NCBI GenBank assembly: GCA_019671135.1
Contig: JAHRHY010000009.1
Location: 930,001 to 994,000 of the forward strand
Source of the DNA: Linnemannia hyalina
Taxonomy: Eukaryota; Mortierellomycota; Mortierellomycetes; Mortierellales; Mortierellaceae
DNA length: 64,000 bases
Reading direction: 5' to 3'
Part shown: piece after piece, positions 35,301 through 46,907 of the stretch
Position numbering within the stretch: the stretch's first letter is position 1
Layout: every line of letters starts with the position of its first letter
Made by a program: the position numbers and the translations under genes
Notes under the pieces: generated by a model
Database searches by the model: none
Told to the model about the DNA's origin: nothing
The model's input: the letters and a program-made list of their open reading frames with translations, nothing else

Positions 35301-35700
35301 CTGCATCAGGAGAAACTTGAGCTTGAGTGGTATTAGCGGATTCATGTTTGTCAGTTGGTTTCAAGGAATTGTCCGAGGCGGATATTTTCTTGAGGTCTTG
35401 AGTGCTTTTGCTGTTAGCGTTGGATGCATGTGCCAGTGTTGTTGTGTTGTTGATATCGCTAAACGCAAGGTTGCTATCGTTATTGCTGTCTGTTGCTGTT
35501 CTTCGGCGTTGCTGGTCAGCAGGAGGCGAGAGGGACGAGCGACGAGGGGGACTGCCAACCACCTTCCAGGTCGAGTCTGCTGTGGTGGGAGATGTAGGCG
35601 AGACTGGCGTGTGAGTGTGGTGAGTCTGGGGGTGGATGGGGTAGGGCAAGGTAGTGGGAGGGGTGACCATGCCGGACGACGACGAGTGCTTGCCGTCCAT
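32363..35700 (-). CDS. PSP1 C-terminal-domain protein
   Basis: Minus-strand exons 35700-33896, 33713-33063 and 32939-32363 give 1010 residues. The first 600 residues are disordered and Ser/Thr/Pro/His-rich. The conserved domain lies at about 670-870. It begins with GSLYVVEFKAGRNDLFYVAD and GDLVIVEADRGKDLG. It continues through QTKVRQKKLPMEVVDAEFQW and DRRKLTFYFHADHRIDF to RELVRELFKIYKTRIWM, a strong match to the PSP1 domain. Yeast PSP1 was found as a suppressor of DNA polymerase alpha defects, and the same domain occurs in bacterial RicT/YaaT, which works with RNase Y. A role in RNA turnover is therefore possible but inferred. The C-terminal 140 residues are Gln/His/Pro-rich. The frame stays open upstream to 36057, but that part is pyrimidine-tract sequence, so I start at the Met at 35700. 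Confidence 0.88.
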
Positions 35701-35938
35701 TGGGATGTAAGTTGATTGCGTTGAGGGTGAACGTGATTGTTCAGCAATGCTGATGGTTAGCTGAAAGGGGACTGAGAGTGAAACCAAAGAGAGATGTCCG
35801 AGATAGTTAGTCCTGGTCTTGGCGTGAGTAGTCGCGAGTTGAGAGTAAAAAAAGGGATTGCGTGGGCGGCAAAGAGGACGGAGTGGAGAAAGAGGGGGAG
35901 CAAAGGGGGGGGGGGTAGAGAGAGCGAGAGAGAGAGAG

Positions 35939-35975
<37 letters not shown>

Positions 35976-37121
35976 AAGAGAAAAAGAAAGGAATAAAGTG
36001 GTGGCGGAAACAAAGAAGAAAAGGAGGAAAAGAAAGACAAGGTAAAAGAGAAACCAAAGGGGAGAAGTGGGAGTGGACGTGGGGTCCGCGAAGTGAACGT
36101 ACAAAGAGAAAGAGACGAATGGTTTGAGAGCAGTCACCCCCCCCTCATTTGCCAGTGGTCTGTGTGTGCAATTTGCATGACCACAAGAACTCAAGCTATC
36201 CCAATCTTGTTTTTCATTATTTCATTGTTTCTTGCTCCACAACAGTTGTACCCACGACCTTCATTGACTTCCTCACTATATCTCTTGCTGCTTTCCTGCT
36301 TACCTCTTTTTTTCGTCCTTAGTTTGTATCGCTCGCCTCCTCAACCTTTCTTTCTCTCTACTTCCTAGACCTTCTTCTCTCCGCTCATCCTTCTGCCGTT
36401 ACCTTTTTTCTTTCCGCGTAAACAAATCCCATCCAATCTCGAAGCTAAACTGCTCTCATGCCATCTTCAATTTGCAGGAATAACAACCCAAGTGTGAATG
36501 CACCGACCCAACACTCGCAATTGACACAAAGGAGACAGGCCCACACTAGGGTTACAACATGACAATAAAAACGCGCTTCTTTCTCTTTGCCAGGGGTTGA
36601 GCACAGGAAAGAAAAACAATGTCTCTTTCTCTTCCCTTGCTCGTCTTCATTTCTTCATTTCATATCTCTCATGTTCTCCGCTTTGTACTCCCCTTCCTTT
36701 TTTCCTCTTGGCCTCGATCCTTCTTCATCCGATGGTGATACTAATTTTCGCCTGTGATTGAGACAATCAAAGCTCTACCCCTTGTAAAACTAACTTTGTT
36801 TTTTCGGCGTCCATCACTTCATCGCAAAAAAAAAAGGAACTCCGAACAGGGCCTGATCCCAGGAATGAAGACTGGTTGGTCTGGTGTGAGCATTCAAACC
36901 CTTTCCCTTATTCATTTCTCTACTTTTCCTGCTCCACTTTGCTTGGACAATGTGGTTTTTTTGTTTTGAGTTGGGCCGTAGTCATCTGTGACCTTGCAGA
37001 AAAAGAAGAGATCCTGAACTAATGATTGGTCAATGCCGCCCATACCATGGTCTGTCACTCCTCCCTCGCATGAATTTCTGCGCTTTGCCCTCCTCTTCCT
37101 CTCGTTCTCTCTTTTCTGTCT

Positions 37122-37124
<3 letters not shown>

Positions 37125-37152
<28 letters not shown>
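37125..37152. repeat. Poly-T run of 28 bp
   Basis: The longest mononucleotide run noticed in the window. It lies in spacer DNA. Confidence 0.85.
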
Positions 37153-37291
37153 CCCTGAGAGCTTGCATGCACCCTGTCCTTCCTTGCAGCCCATGACCAA
37201 GGACAAAAAAAAAAAGCTCCAAGGGAACAGCAGATGATAAGCACAAAATGTGGAGAAGACTCAACCTACACAGACAGACGGACAGATATGC

Positions 37292-37316
37292 CAAGGCAAG
37301 GCAAGGCAAGGCAAGG
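37292..37316. repeat. (CAAGG)5 microsatellite
   Basis: Five perfect CAAGG units in spacer DNA upstream of the PSP1-domain gene. Confidence 0.85.
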
Positions 37317-38162
37317 GCAAAACAAAAAACAAATAGGCAGATCGAACGACAACAGAGCAGAGCAGACAGACAGGCAGCGATGTGAATCCTTGTTGCAAAT
37401 CTCATCAATTTCGTGTTTGCAAAAGAAAAAAAACAAATCATTTTTTTTGATGCGTGTGTGTAGCATGTAGCGTGGCGATGGTCGATAAAGATAAAAACGA
37501 CAATTCGAAAAACAACACATCGACCGTTATTTTTTTTTTTTTTTTTGGGCTTTTTGCTTTTATCCGCACGTGTCCATCGCTGGCCAAACTTATCGACCAA
37601 CCTTCCCAACCCCTGAACCACATCCTCAAATCACATAAAAAAAAGAAGCAAAAAAAAAAACAAGGACTGACAGACTTTACTAACGACCCTAACGCCTTCA
37701 GTTCTAAATCGAATTCAAAGCCTCGCTTGACCACCTCCGTTCATCGTAACTTGGACGACTACACCGGGTGTCCTTCCTACACCGGATTTCACCTTTAACC
37801 CCTTTGAACGCTCTCCTCTTTTTTCTTGTTCTTTTTATTAGTACCTCGTCTTATCTACTGTCGTATGTATGTATGCATGTATGTGCTGTGTGTATGCAAG
37901 ACGTGTGCCGTGCAGACTGCATGAAAAATATTATTTGCCATCAATTTTTGTTCACTTCGCCTCGTCTTATGTCCACTGAACATCGTTTAGGGGTGATATG
38001 CATGCATACTGTCAATAACACCTTGTCAACAATAAACATAATATTAAGTCCACTCAAACATTCATAATTGTCTCCATCCAATTAACCAAAAAGGTTCTTT
38101 TGCTAATGAATATTTATTTGCTTTTGAGATTATATACAAGAATAAAACACAAGTAAGAATGC

Positions 38163-41100
38163 TTAGTACTTGTTGGCGGACAACCAGGCGCCGAGGCTCT
38201 CCTGCTCCCTCTCGACCCAGGCAGAGTTGACGTTCAAACCCTCAATGGCCTGATCAAGAGCACGCTGGAAATCCTTGGTATCCTTCTCGGCAAAGAACTC
38301 GGTCACATCCTGGACGAGAGCCTTGTCTGCCAATTGGGCCAGGGGGTACTTGACACAGAGACCCAACAGACCCATCGACGACTTGTATCTGTCAGAGATC
38401 AAGGTCCAGTTCTTCTTGACAAACTCCCAGGTCGACAAACGGGCCTTGGCATTACCAGACAATCCGGCAAGGACGTAGGTGATATCTTGGGGACGGACGT
38501 CCTTCGAAATGCCCAACTCTTGGACCTCGGCAATCAACTCGGGCTGCTGGACAGATCCAAGAGCCAACAAGGCAACAACCTGCTGATCTTGCTTGGGGGC
38601 ATTGTGGAAATACTTCAACACCTGACGGAACTCTTCCTCGCCGCCGTTGATCAAGACCATCTCAAAGGCAGTCTGGCGGATTGAGGGGTGCAAGATCGAC
38701 TCCTGGGAGGCATCCGAGGTAAAGATCTTGAAGCGACGCTTGGCCTCGGCAACAGTAGCAACATGTCCGGCACGGCCAGCGGTACGCAAAATGACGTTGC
38801 GGAGACGGCTGGTCAAGTAGTCCTCTCCCTCGGGGTACTCCCATCCAAGCTTCTCGACCATCTGGTCAATCAATTTGCGCTGGAAGTGAAGAACCTGCTG
38901 GTGAACAGTCTCGTTGGCGGCAAAGATGGCACCAATCTCTGCAACACGCTGGGCAAGCAACTCCCATACGACGTAGGTGTTCTCATTCTTGTAGTACTGG
39001 ACAAGATCCAAAAAGTTCTTGGTCTCGGTGTGACCAGACTTGGCCAACGACGAGATGTCGGCAACCAGACCAGCGCGGTCGCTCAATCCAACAAGATCCG
39101 ATCCAGAGAGGATAGCCTCTCCAATGCGGGCAATGACGCTGGGAGGGTAGTTGGTCCTGAAAACTCCGCTGTAGTTCTTGTTGAGCAAGTAAGCGCCCTC
39201 GGGAACCTCAAACTTGAGCGAACGAGTCTTCAAAGTCTGGTTGGGGTCAGCAATCGAAGCAGGCTTGGGGTGGACACCCATGGGGACCCACCAGATGGTC
39301 TCGTCCTCCTCAGGCTTGACATCGTTAGTCGACAAGTAGCGGTGCTGCTCGACAGAGACGACACCATCGACCTCAGTGACGTCGATGATGGGGATACCAA
39401 TGACACGGGTCCAGGTGTTCATGAACTCGCGAACATCAATCTTGGACTCCTCCGAGAGAGCGTTCCAGAGATCGTCGGTGGTAGCGTTGCTGTACTCGTG
39501 CTTCTTGAGGTAACGACGGATTCCAGCCAAGAAGACATCGACGGTCAACCAGTTGCTCAACATGCGAATAACAGAGGCACCCTTGGAGTAGGAAATGGCG
39601 TCGAAAATTTGGTGAATCTCGTGAGGGTCGGAGACGGGGACCTCAATGGGGTGAGAGCTGCGGAGAGAATCCAAAGCAATTCCGCGCTGAACATCCGAAA
39701 CAATAAAAGTGGGCCAGGTGTCCCACTCGGGGAAGATGTGGTCGACAGCCAAGGTTCCAACCCAGGTGGCGAATCCCTCATTCAACCAGAGATGGTCCCA
39801 CCACTCCATGGTAACCAAGTTTCCGAACCATTGGTGGGCAAGCTCGTGGGCGACAGTAGAGGCGACCTGTTCCTTGAAGCGGAGGTCAGAAGTCTTCTCG
39901 TCAAAGAGCAAAGCGACGGTGCGGTAAGTGACAAGACCCCAGTTCTCCATGGCGCCCATGTCGAAATCGGGAACGGCGATCTGATCCAGCTTGGGGAGAG
40001 GGTATGCGGTTCCAAAGATCTCGGAGAAGTACTCGAGGATCTTGGGGGTGATGTCGACTGCGAATTGTCCCTGCTCCTTCAATCCTGGAAGGGTGTAGAC
40101 ACGGCAGGTAACGGGGTTCTCGAGCTTGGTAGTGGTCGACTCGACATATTCAAAGTCACCGACAGCCCATGCAACCAACTACAGAGAGAAAGAGAGACAG
40201 ATGCACGAAGTAAAAATAATGGGGTGTGAATGCCAGCCAGCCAGATAACGTCCAGATTTCCCAATAAAGCAAATAAAGAGAGACGTACGTAGGTCGACAT
40301 GATAGGGGTCTTCTCGAAGTGGAAGGTCATCTCCTCGGGCTCGACAGCGGTGATCTGCTCGACGGGCATGTTGGAGAGAGCAATGAGCTCAGATGGGACG
40401 CACAACTTGATCGAGAAGGTAGCCTTGACAGCGGGTTCGTCCCAGCAGGGGAAAGCGCGACGAGCCTCGGTGGCCTCGAACTGGGTGACACCCATGACCT
40501 TGGCATTGCCCTCGGCATCCTTGTAGGAGGAGCGATAGAAACCAGCCATCTTGTCGTTCAAGATTCCCTGAAAGAGGATGTTGAAGACTGCGGGTCCCTT
40601 GGGCAGCTCCTGGTCGAATGTGAAGGTGGTGGTTTCGCGATGTTCATCAAACGAGGTCGACGAAGCCTCATGGCTACAGTTGCAGTGAACAGAAATAAAC
40701 AATACGAGTTATTCATCAGATCGAAGCATAGCTTTGATAACTGAACAACAAATGAATCCCGAGTTGCATTCCGCTGTGGTCCTTACGTGGTCTCGCCAAT
40801 CTCGACTCTGCCGTAGGTGATGGCCAGCTCCTTGGTGTTGATCAAGATGGTCTTGGTGGGCTTGTGGATGTCAATGCTATAATGAGTGAAAGAATGCAAC
40901 GACAATAACAATATTAGAACCAATGTTTCTCGGCGTTTTATGGAAAAAGGAGTAACAATCCCTTCCCATGTGAGATCGATCAGCTTTTCCTTGTCTCTTT
41001 CTTTCTTTCTTTCTTTCATCGACCAAGAAACAGTTTCAGGCCCTTCCTTCATCCCCTCTTGCCCCTTGAAAACAGAAAAAGGGCATGTCACTTTGTTCAA

Positions 41101-41618
41101 AGCTCTCTTAGTTGGTCAGGGTAACCTGCAGCTTCTTCTCACTACTTTTCTCCCGTTGTTCTTTATCATTTTCTCAGTAGATCTATTCCCACGCACCCAA
41201 ACTTTTTTTAAACAAAAAGAATCCCAGTCCTCGATGGAATTACATTTGCACACATACGTAACACACACACTCATCAAAATGCTGTCCCAACACGCTAACA
41301 ATCCAGAACTCAAGTGTGCATCCTTTTCAACCCACACCTACATCACACATTCGCGCACTCTTTTTTACGCGCTCCGTGTTGGGCGTCACGCTCCCGCGCC
41401 ATTTCCTTGGTTGTTCGTTGTTTCCAATATGAACAATATGAAGGATATCAGGTTGTGTTTGGCAAACAGACAGGTGGGCAAGAAACTTACTTAATCTCGA
41501 CATATCCGCCAAAGGTGTATTCCTTGAGGTTGGGGGTGATGGTGAGGGTGTAGTGGGAGGGGGTGACGTTGGTAGGGAGGACCACACGGTCAGGGTTGGT
41601 GGGGGTGTTCTTGCACAT
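38163..41618 (-). CDS. M1 zinc aminopeptidase, puromycin-sensitive type, copy A
   Basis: A cytosolic-type metallo-aminopeptidase that trims N-terminal residues from peptides, related to yeast Aap1/Ape2 and animal PSA. Minus-strand exons are 41618-41491, 40876-40787, 40673-40289 and 40178-38163, 872 residues. Visible motifs are the substrate-binding GAMEN (276-280), zinc site HELAH (312-316) with Glu335 in WLNEGFATWVG, and the long C-terminal ERAP1_C-like helical part. The start at 41618 gives MCKNTPTNPDRVVLPTNVTP, matching the usual short family N-terminus, with no signal peptide. Intron 1 is long (614 bp). It is the downstream member of a tandem pair with copy B; exon 2 is 90 bp in both and introns 1-3 share position and phase. 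Copy A lacks the fourth intron of copy B. Confidence 0.94.
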
Positions 41619-42991
41619 GGTTGAAGATGGACGCGAATGAATGAAAGAATAAGAAGAAGAGAGGAGAGGAAGTGAATGAGCAAGAAATACAAAAACAAAT
41701 AAAGGGAAAAGAACAGGGAGGAAGAGGGGAGGAGGAACGAAGGTTGGGGAGAAGGAGGGAAGGAAAGAGTGGAAAAGAAGAAGAAAGTAACAGAGAAAGG
41801 GCTCGCGACACTTTTTAAACGCCTCTGCTTGTCCAATGGCATTGCGACCATGGGAAATCTTTCTCTTGACTGCCAAGTAAAATATAAAAAAAAGGGCGAC
41901 TCGGTGGAACCAAAAGAGGAATCGATCCATGCCCACACAACCAAAAACGCTATCTTCTACTCCTATGGACTCCTTTTTTTTTTTTTTTTTGGCCATCGTA
42001 TAACTTTGCTTTTCTTTTCACAGCCACCATCGATTCCTCTCGGTTAATCATCGTCGCCGTTCCCACAAAACTCCTTCTTACAGGCACACTTATGCAAAAA
42101 ATACATCCTACCATATTGACTGCAATGCAATACATGCAGGCATGAAAAAATCGTTGGTCCAATGAACATCAACCCTTGACTGTTGAGGTGACAATAATAT
42201 GCAAGTCGCTCACAAGGAGTGCCCTGGGAAAAAAATGAGTTCCCCGGTTGCCACAATCGTTCCTGTTTTCCTTCGAATCGAGAAAGTGGGTGGGGTGGGG
42301 TTTTAAAATATTCAGGTACGGACCAAAATAGTTTCATAGCCCCTGATCAATAGCGTCACCAACTGCCTTGCAATTGCAATGCTCGCTTCGATCCACAATG
42401 GTCTACGCTGATAGTTACCTTCTGCAATGCATCCTCCTGCATCATAGACATTTCTTCTACCTCTTCGACTTCCCTTCCTTTCCCAACACACACTTTTCTC
42501 AGGAGGAAGATGCGCATCATTGATAGAGAGCATCGCTCTCAACAATCTTCTTTCTCTACCCTGCTGACCGACTGCACAGTAACTTCTACTGCATGCTTTC
42601 CCCACGATTTTACCTTGCCCACTTTCGTCCTAGCCTAGCCCGCCTCGCCTCTTTCCCATCACGTTGTTCAGCCAACTGGGTAATGTCAATTGAATCATCG
42701 TTCAGCCTTGGCGTCCGTGTGAACCTTATGAAAACCAAAAAAGGGAACCATTAAAAAAAAACGGCAAGGGCGGGCGGCGATTGTTTTCTCTCGTATTGTT
42801 GATGTCGACAGTTGGTTTGGTCACAGACTTAAACATTTTCGCTTCTTCTTGTGTGTCGCTTTTCTTCCAATATCAACTTTAAGACCTTCAAGCTTCATGC
42901 GAATTGACTGACAACATACATTCTGCATACAACTAAACAATTACTTTCTTATTTCGCTAAACTAGCACAACCAACAACCCCAGGAGGACTT
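41619..42991. other. Spacer between the tandem aminopeptidases
   Basis: Contains the leader and promoter of copy A. Next to its ATG this is purine-rich on the plus strand, hence pyrimidine-rich in the sense of the gene. It also holds an 18-bp T run near 41973 and the 3' flank of copy B. No gene is seen. Confidence 0.5.
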
Positions 42992-45900
42992 TTAGTAGCC
43001 CTGTTCGACCAACCATGACTCAAGAGCAGCGCCATCTCTAGCAACCCACTTGCTACGAATCCTCAACCCCTCCTTGGCTTGCTCCAAATCACGCTCAAAG
43101 TCCTTGGTATCTTTATCAGCAAAGAACTCCTCCAAATCCTTCAACACCGCAGGGTCCGCCATCTTGTTAATAGGGATCTTGATACAGTAACCCAACATGC
43201 CCATGTTGCCCGTGTATCTGTCAACAACCGTCTGCCAGTTGGCCTTAATCCAGCGCCAAGCCGCATGGCGAGCTCCAATGTTGGTCGACAGTCCCGAAAG
43301 GATATAAGGGAAATCCTGGGGACGGACATCGTCCGAGAGAGCAAACTCAAAGACGCGCTGGATCAACTCCTCTCCATGGACAGCACTTCCGATCGCGACC
43401 AAGGCCATGACTTGCTGGTCTTGCTTAGGCGTCGTCTTGTAGTAATGCATCACCTGCTCAAACTCCTTGACGCCTCCGTGCGACATGGCAACCTCAAATG
43501 CCGTCCTGCGGATCGTGGGGTGCAAAGCCTTAGTCTGGTCGGCGCCCTCCTGCATGAACAACGCAAATCGTCGCTGGGCCTCCTTGATGGTCTCCTCGTG
43601 ATGCGATCGACCGGCGCAGGAAACAATGACCCCACGGAGAAGGCTGGTCAAGTGGTCCTCGCCCTCGGGGAACTCCCAGCCGAGCTCCTGAACCAGGTTG
43701 TGGACGAGTTTGCGCTGGAAGTGCTGGATAGCACGGTGGGCACGATCGTTGACACTGAACAATTGGGTAATGTTGTCCAACTTGGCAAGCAAAAGGTCCC
43801 ACACACTATAAAGAGTCATATTAATAAGAACCATAAATTTGAGTTAGAAATCTTTGTTCATCTTGCTCCCAACCTCAGAAAGATATGCGGCATGAATACA
43901 AAAGTGTAACTTACACGTAGGCCTTCTCGTTCTTGTAGTACTGGATCAAGTCCAAGAGACGGTCAACACCGCTGTGACCCGAAGTGGCCAAGCTGGACTG
44001 GTCAGCCAAGAGACCAGCACGGTCAGCAACACCAATGTCGGCATGGCCTGCAAGGATGGCCTGTCCGATCTGGCGGATGGCGCTCGAGGGGTAGTTGGTA
44101 CGGAAGACTCCGGTGAAGCCCTTGTTGACCAGGTAGAAGGCCACGCCGTCCTTCTGAACAGTAGGCTTCTCAAAGGTCAACGTGCGTGTCTTCAAAGTCT
44201 GGTTGGCATCGAGAATCGAGGTAGGCTTGGGAGAGACTCCGAGAGGAACCCACCAGACGGTCTGGTCCTCCTCCTCGGTAGTGTCGTTGGTTGACAGGAA
44301 GCGGTGCTGCTCAACCTTAACATGGGTCTCGGTCTCAGTGACGTTTAGGATGGGGATACCAATGATGCGGGTCCAGGTGTTCATAAACTCACGCACATCA
44401 ATCTTGGACTCTTCCGAAAGAGCGTTCCAGAGGTCATCGGTGGTGGCGTTCTTGTACTCGTGCTTCTTGAGGTAACGACGAATTCCAGCCAAGAAGACAT
44501 CGACGGTCAACCAGTTGCTCAACATGCGAATAACAGAGGCACCCTTGGAGTAGGAAATGGCGTCGAAAATTTGGTGAATCTCGTGAGGGTCGGAGACGGG
44601 AACCTCAATGGGATGAGAGCTGCGGAGAGAATCCAGGCTGAGACCCTGCTGGTACTCGCTGACGACAAAGTTGGACCAAGTCTGCCACTCGGGGAAAAGG
44701 TGGTCGACAGCCAAGGTTCCAACCCAGGTGGCGAATCCCTCGTTCAACCAGAGATGGTCCCACCACTCCATGGTAACCAAGTTCCCGAACCACTGATGGG
44801 CAATCTCGTGAGCAACGGTCGAAGCAACTTGCTCCTTGGATGCAGCCGACGAGGTCTTCTCGTCAAAGAGCAAAGCGACGGTACGGTAAGTGATAAGACC
44901 CCAGTTCTCCATAGCTCCTGCATCAAAGTCAGGGATGGCGATGTGGTCCAACTTGGGGAGAGGGTAAGCGATGCCAAAGATCTCGGCAAAATATTCCAAG
45001 ATCTTGGGGGTTATCTCGAGGGCAAAACGACCCTGCTCGACGAGACCGGGCAGGGTGTAGACGCGGCAGACGACGGGTTTTTCAAGCTTGGTGGTTGTGG
45101 TTTCAATGTACTCAAAGTCACCAACAGCGAAGGCAACCAACTATTGTATGCAGAAGAAAGTGCCAGAAGTTGAAACCAATAACAAGTTAGGTTGAGATCA
45201 ATCACATGGCTAGGTTGAATGTTCAATTGAACCTGAGCGTGAGAAGGAAAGGGCATCTTGCAGGTCTTGGAAGTGGTGTGGACTTGAGACCGATGGTGCA
45301 CATCTACACAACATTTTTTCGGCGAGCGTGTGTACTATTTTCTCCCAAAACGGTCAAAAAGCAAAAGAACCATCCTTGCCTCGACATGCTTTCATTGTAG
45401 TTCTTCCAAGATTGCGTCTGGACCACATCTTTTCTCGAGGATGATTGTTCCTTGAGCCAAGAAAAACGATGTAGTTGTTGTATTCAACCGCAATTCAGAC
45501 ACGTTGTCGAGGTGGTCGCACCCATTTCTTTTGTTGACTTCCTAGAATGGAGGGATTCCATGTATAGCACACGCAATACAGTTGGTCCTGCTTGACGCCG
45601 TTGAATTGTTTGTGTTTGTGTGTTTTGTGTTTGTTCCTGAAGGGATAATGTTTTGATTCCTCCTCTCCTTTTCATTTGGTCCTGTCCCACAACACCTCCA
45701 AAAGAAAAGAAAAAAAGTACGCCAAGAGGTCGATGCATGATTTTTTTGCCCGAACGACACACACACGCCAATAACTCGTGGGAAAGGACCGTTCTCGATC
45801 GTTTCTCTCGTTACCTTTTTCCTCCCTTCACCCCCCCAAAAAACAAGAACAAAACATCAAAACGACAGGGTACACTTACATAGGTGGACATGATGGGGGT

Positions 45901-46725
45901 AGTCTCAAAGTAGACAGTCTTGACATCGGGCTCGACAGCAGTCATCTCCTTGATCGGCATGTTGGACAGAGCCTCGAGCTCAAAGGGCACAACCATCGAG
46001 ATAGCAAATGTCGCCTTAACAGAGGGTTCGTCCCAGCAAGGGAACGCTTGGCGAGCATCGCAAGCCTCGAATTGAGTCACGGCCATGTACTTTGTCTCGC
46101 CGTCCTTGTTCTTGTACTGCGAGCGATAGAACCCGTTCATCCGGTCGTTGATCTCGCCATCGAATTCAAGTTCGAGAACTGCGGGTCCCTTGGGCAAGGT
46201 GTGGGGGAACGTGAGTGTGGCAACCTGGTTCTCGGCAGCATCGATAGACGTCGCCTTGTGACTAGTATTCGTTGAAAGAGAGTTGTAATAGCTTCGTTTA
46301 GTTAAACGTTCTGAGAGTAGTGTCGTTTGGAGAGAAAAAGAAGCATCTGCCGTGAGGGACAGACTCCCCGCATCTTTGACGCCACCACACTTACGTTGTC
46401 TCGCCAACGATGACGGATGCCTTGCTGATGTTGAGTTTCTTGGCGTTCAGCTGAATCTCGGCAGTTGGCTCGTTAACATTGATGCTGCATAGTGAGAGTA
46501 GAGGTAGAGCAAAAGGGAAGACACAAAAAAGTAGAGTGTAAGTTGCCGTTACATTCGATATTTCATTCTTGTCCCCACGTAATACTTGTGTGTTTTGAAA
46601 AGAGTAATTTCGTACGTGATAGCGACCTCTCCGGTGAAGACAAAGGTCTCCAGGTTGGGGACCAGCTTGAGGTTGTAGTGCACGGGGGCGACATTGGTAG
46701 GGAGGACTACGCGCTCGGGAGCCAT
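42992..46725 (-). CDS. M1 zinc aminopeptidase, puromycin-sensitive type, copy B
   Basis: Minus-strand exons 46725-46616, 46484-46395, 46261-45880, 45140-43915 and 43805-42992 give 873 residues. Motifs are GAMEN (269-273), HEIAH (305-309) and Glu328 in WLNEGF, so it should be active. Same fold and likely role as copy A. The catalytic half is very close to copy A, including a 119-bp identical DNA run, while the C-terminal half has drifted, as expected for an older duplication with later gene conversion. Intron 3 has grown to 739 bp (110 bp in copy A), and intron 4 (43806-43914) exists only here. Its start codon lies just 182 bp from the end of the neighbouring F-box pseudogene, so its promoter is short or overlaps that relic. 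Confidence 0.93.
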
Positions 46726-46907
46726 GATGGGTAAGTGTTGTTAAGAAGTGTGTGTCGGAGGGTGGGAGAACAAAAGTAAAAAGTGGCGAGATGGCGCCTT
46801 TTTATGTCACCTGCGGTCGTGACTGTCATCGCAATATCACGAACCGAGTTAAAGTAGCTTTGCGAGCCTACTTTAGCTTTTGCTATGAGAGACCAAGAGA
46901 GGGTGGT

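Larger units (their letters stand above)
35701..38162. other. PSP1-gene leader and gene-free spacer
   Basis: Directly upstream of the PSP1-domain gene is a purine-rich tract (about 35900-36000, C/T-rich in the sense of that gene) with a G10 run at 35907-35916. Further right are a CAAGG pentanucleotide repeat, a 28-bp T run (37125-37152) and other A/T runs. Minus-strand AATAAA at 38113-38118 probably ends the aminopeptidase transcript. No gene is visible. Confidence 0.55.

Noticed and set aside
35701..36057. N-terminal extension of the PSP1-domain protein (start at 36057)
   Set aside because: The added residues are translated C/T microsatellite (Phe/Leu/Ser runs). It reads as leader, not protein.
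38688..40229. A 513-codon open frame on the plus strand opposite aminopeptidase copy A
   Set aside because: It is the exact antisense of a strongly conserved M1 aminopeptidase exon. GC-rich codon bias keeps the opposite frame open; a similar antisense frame occurs opposite copy B (44460-45173). The translation shows no domain.
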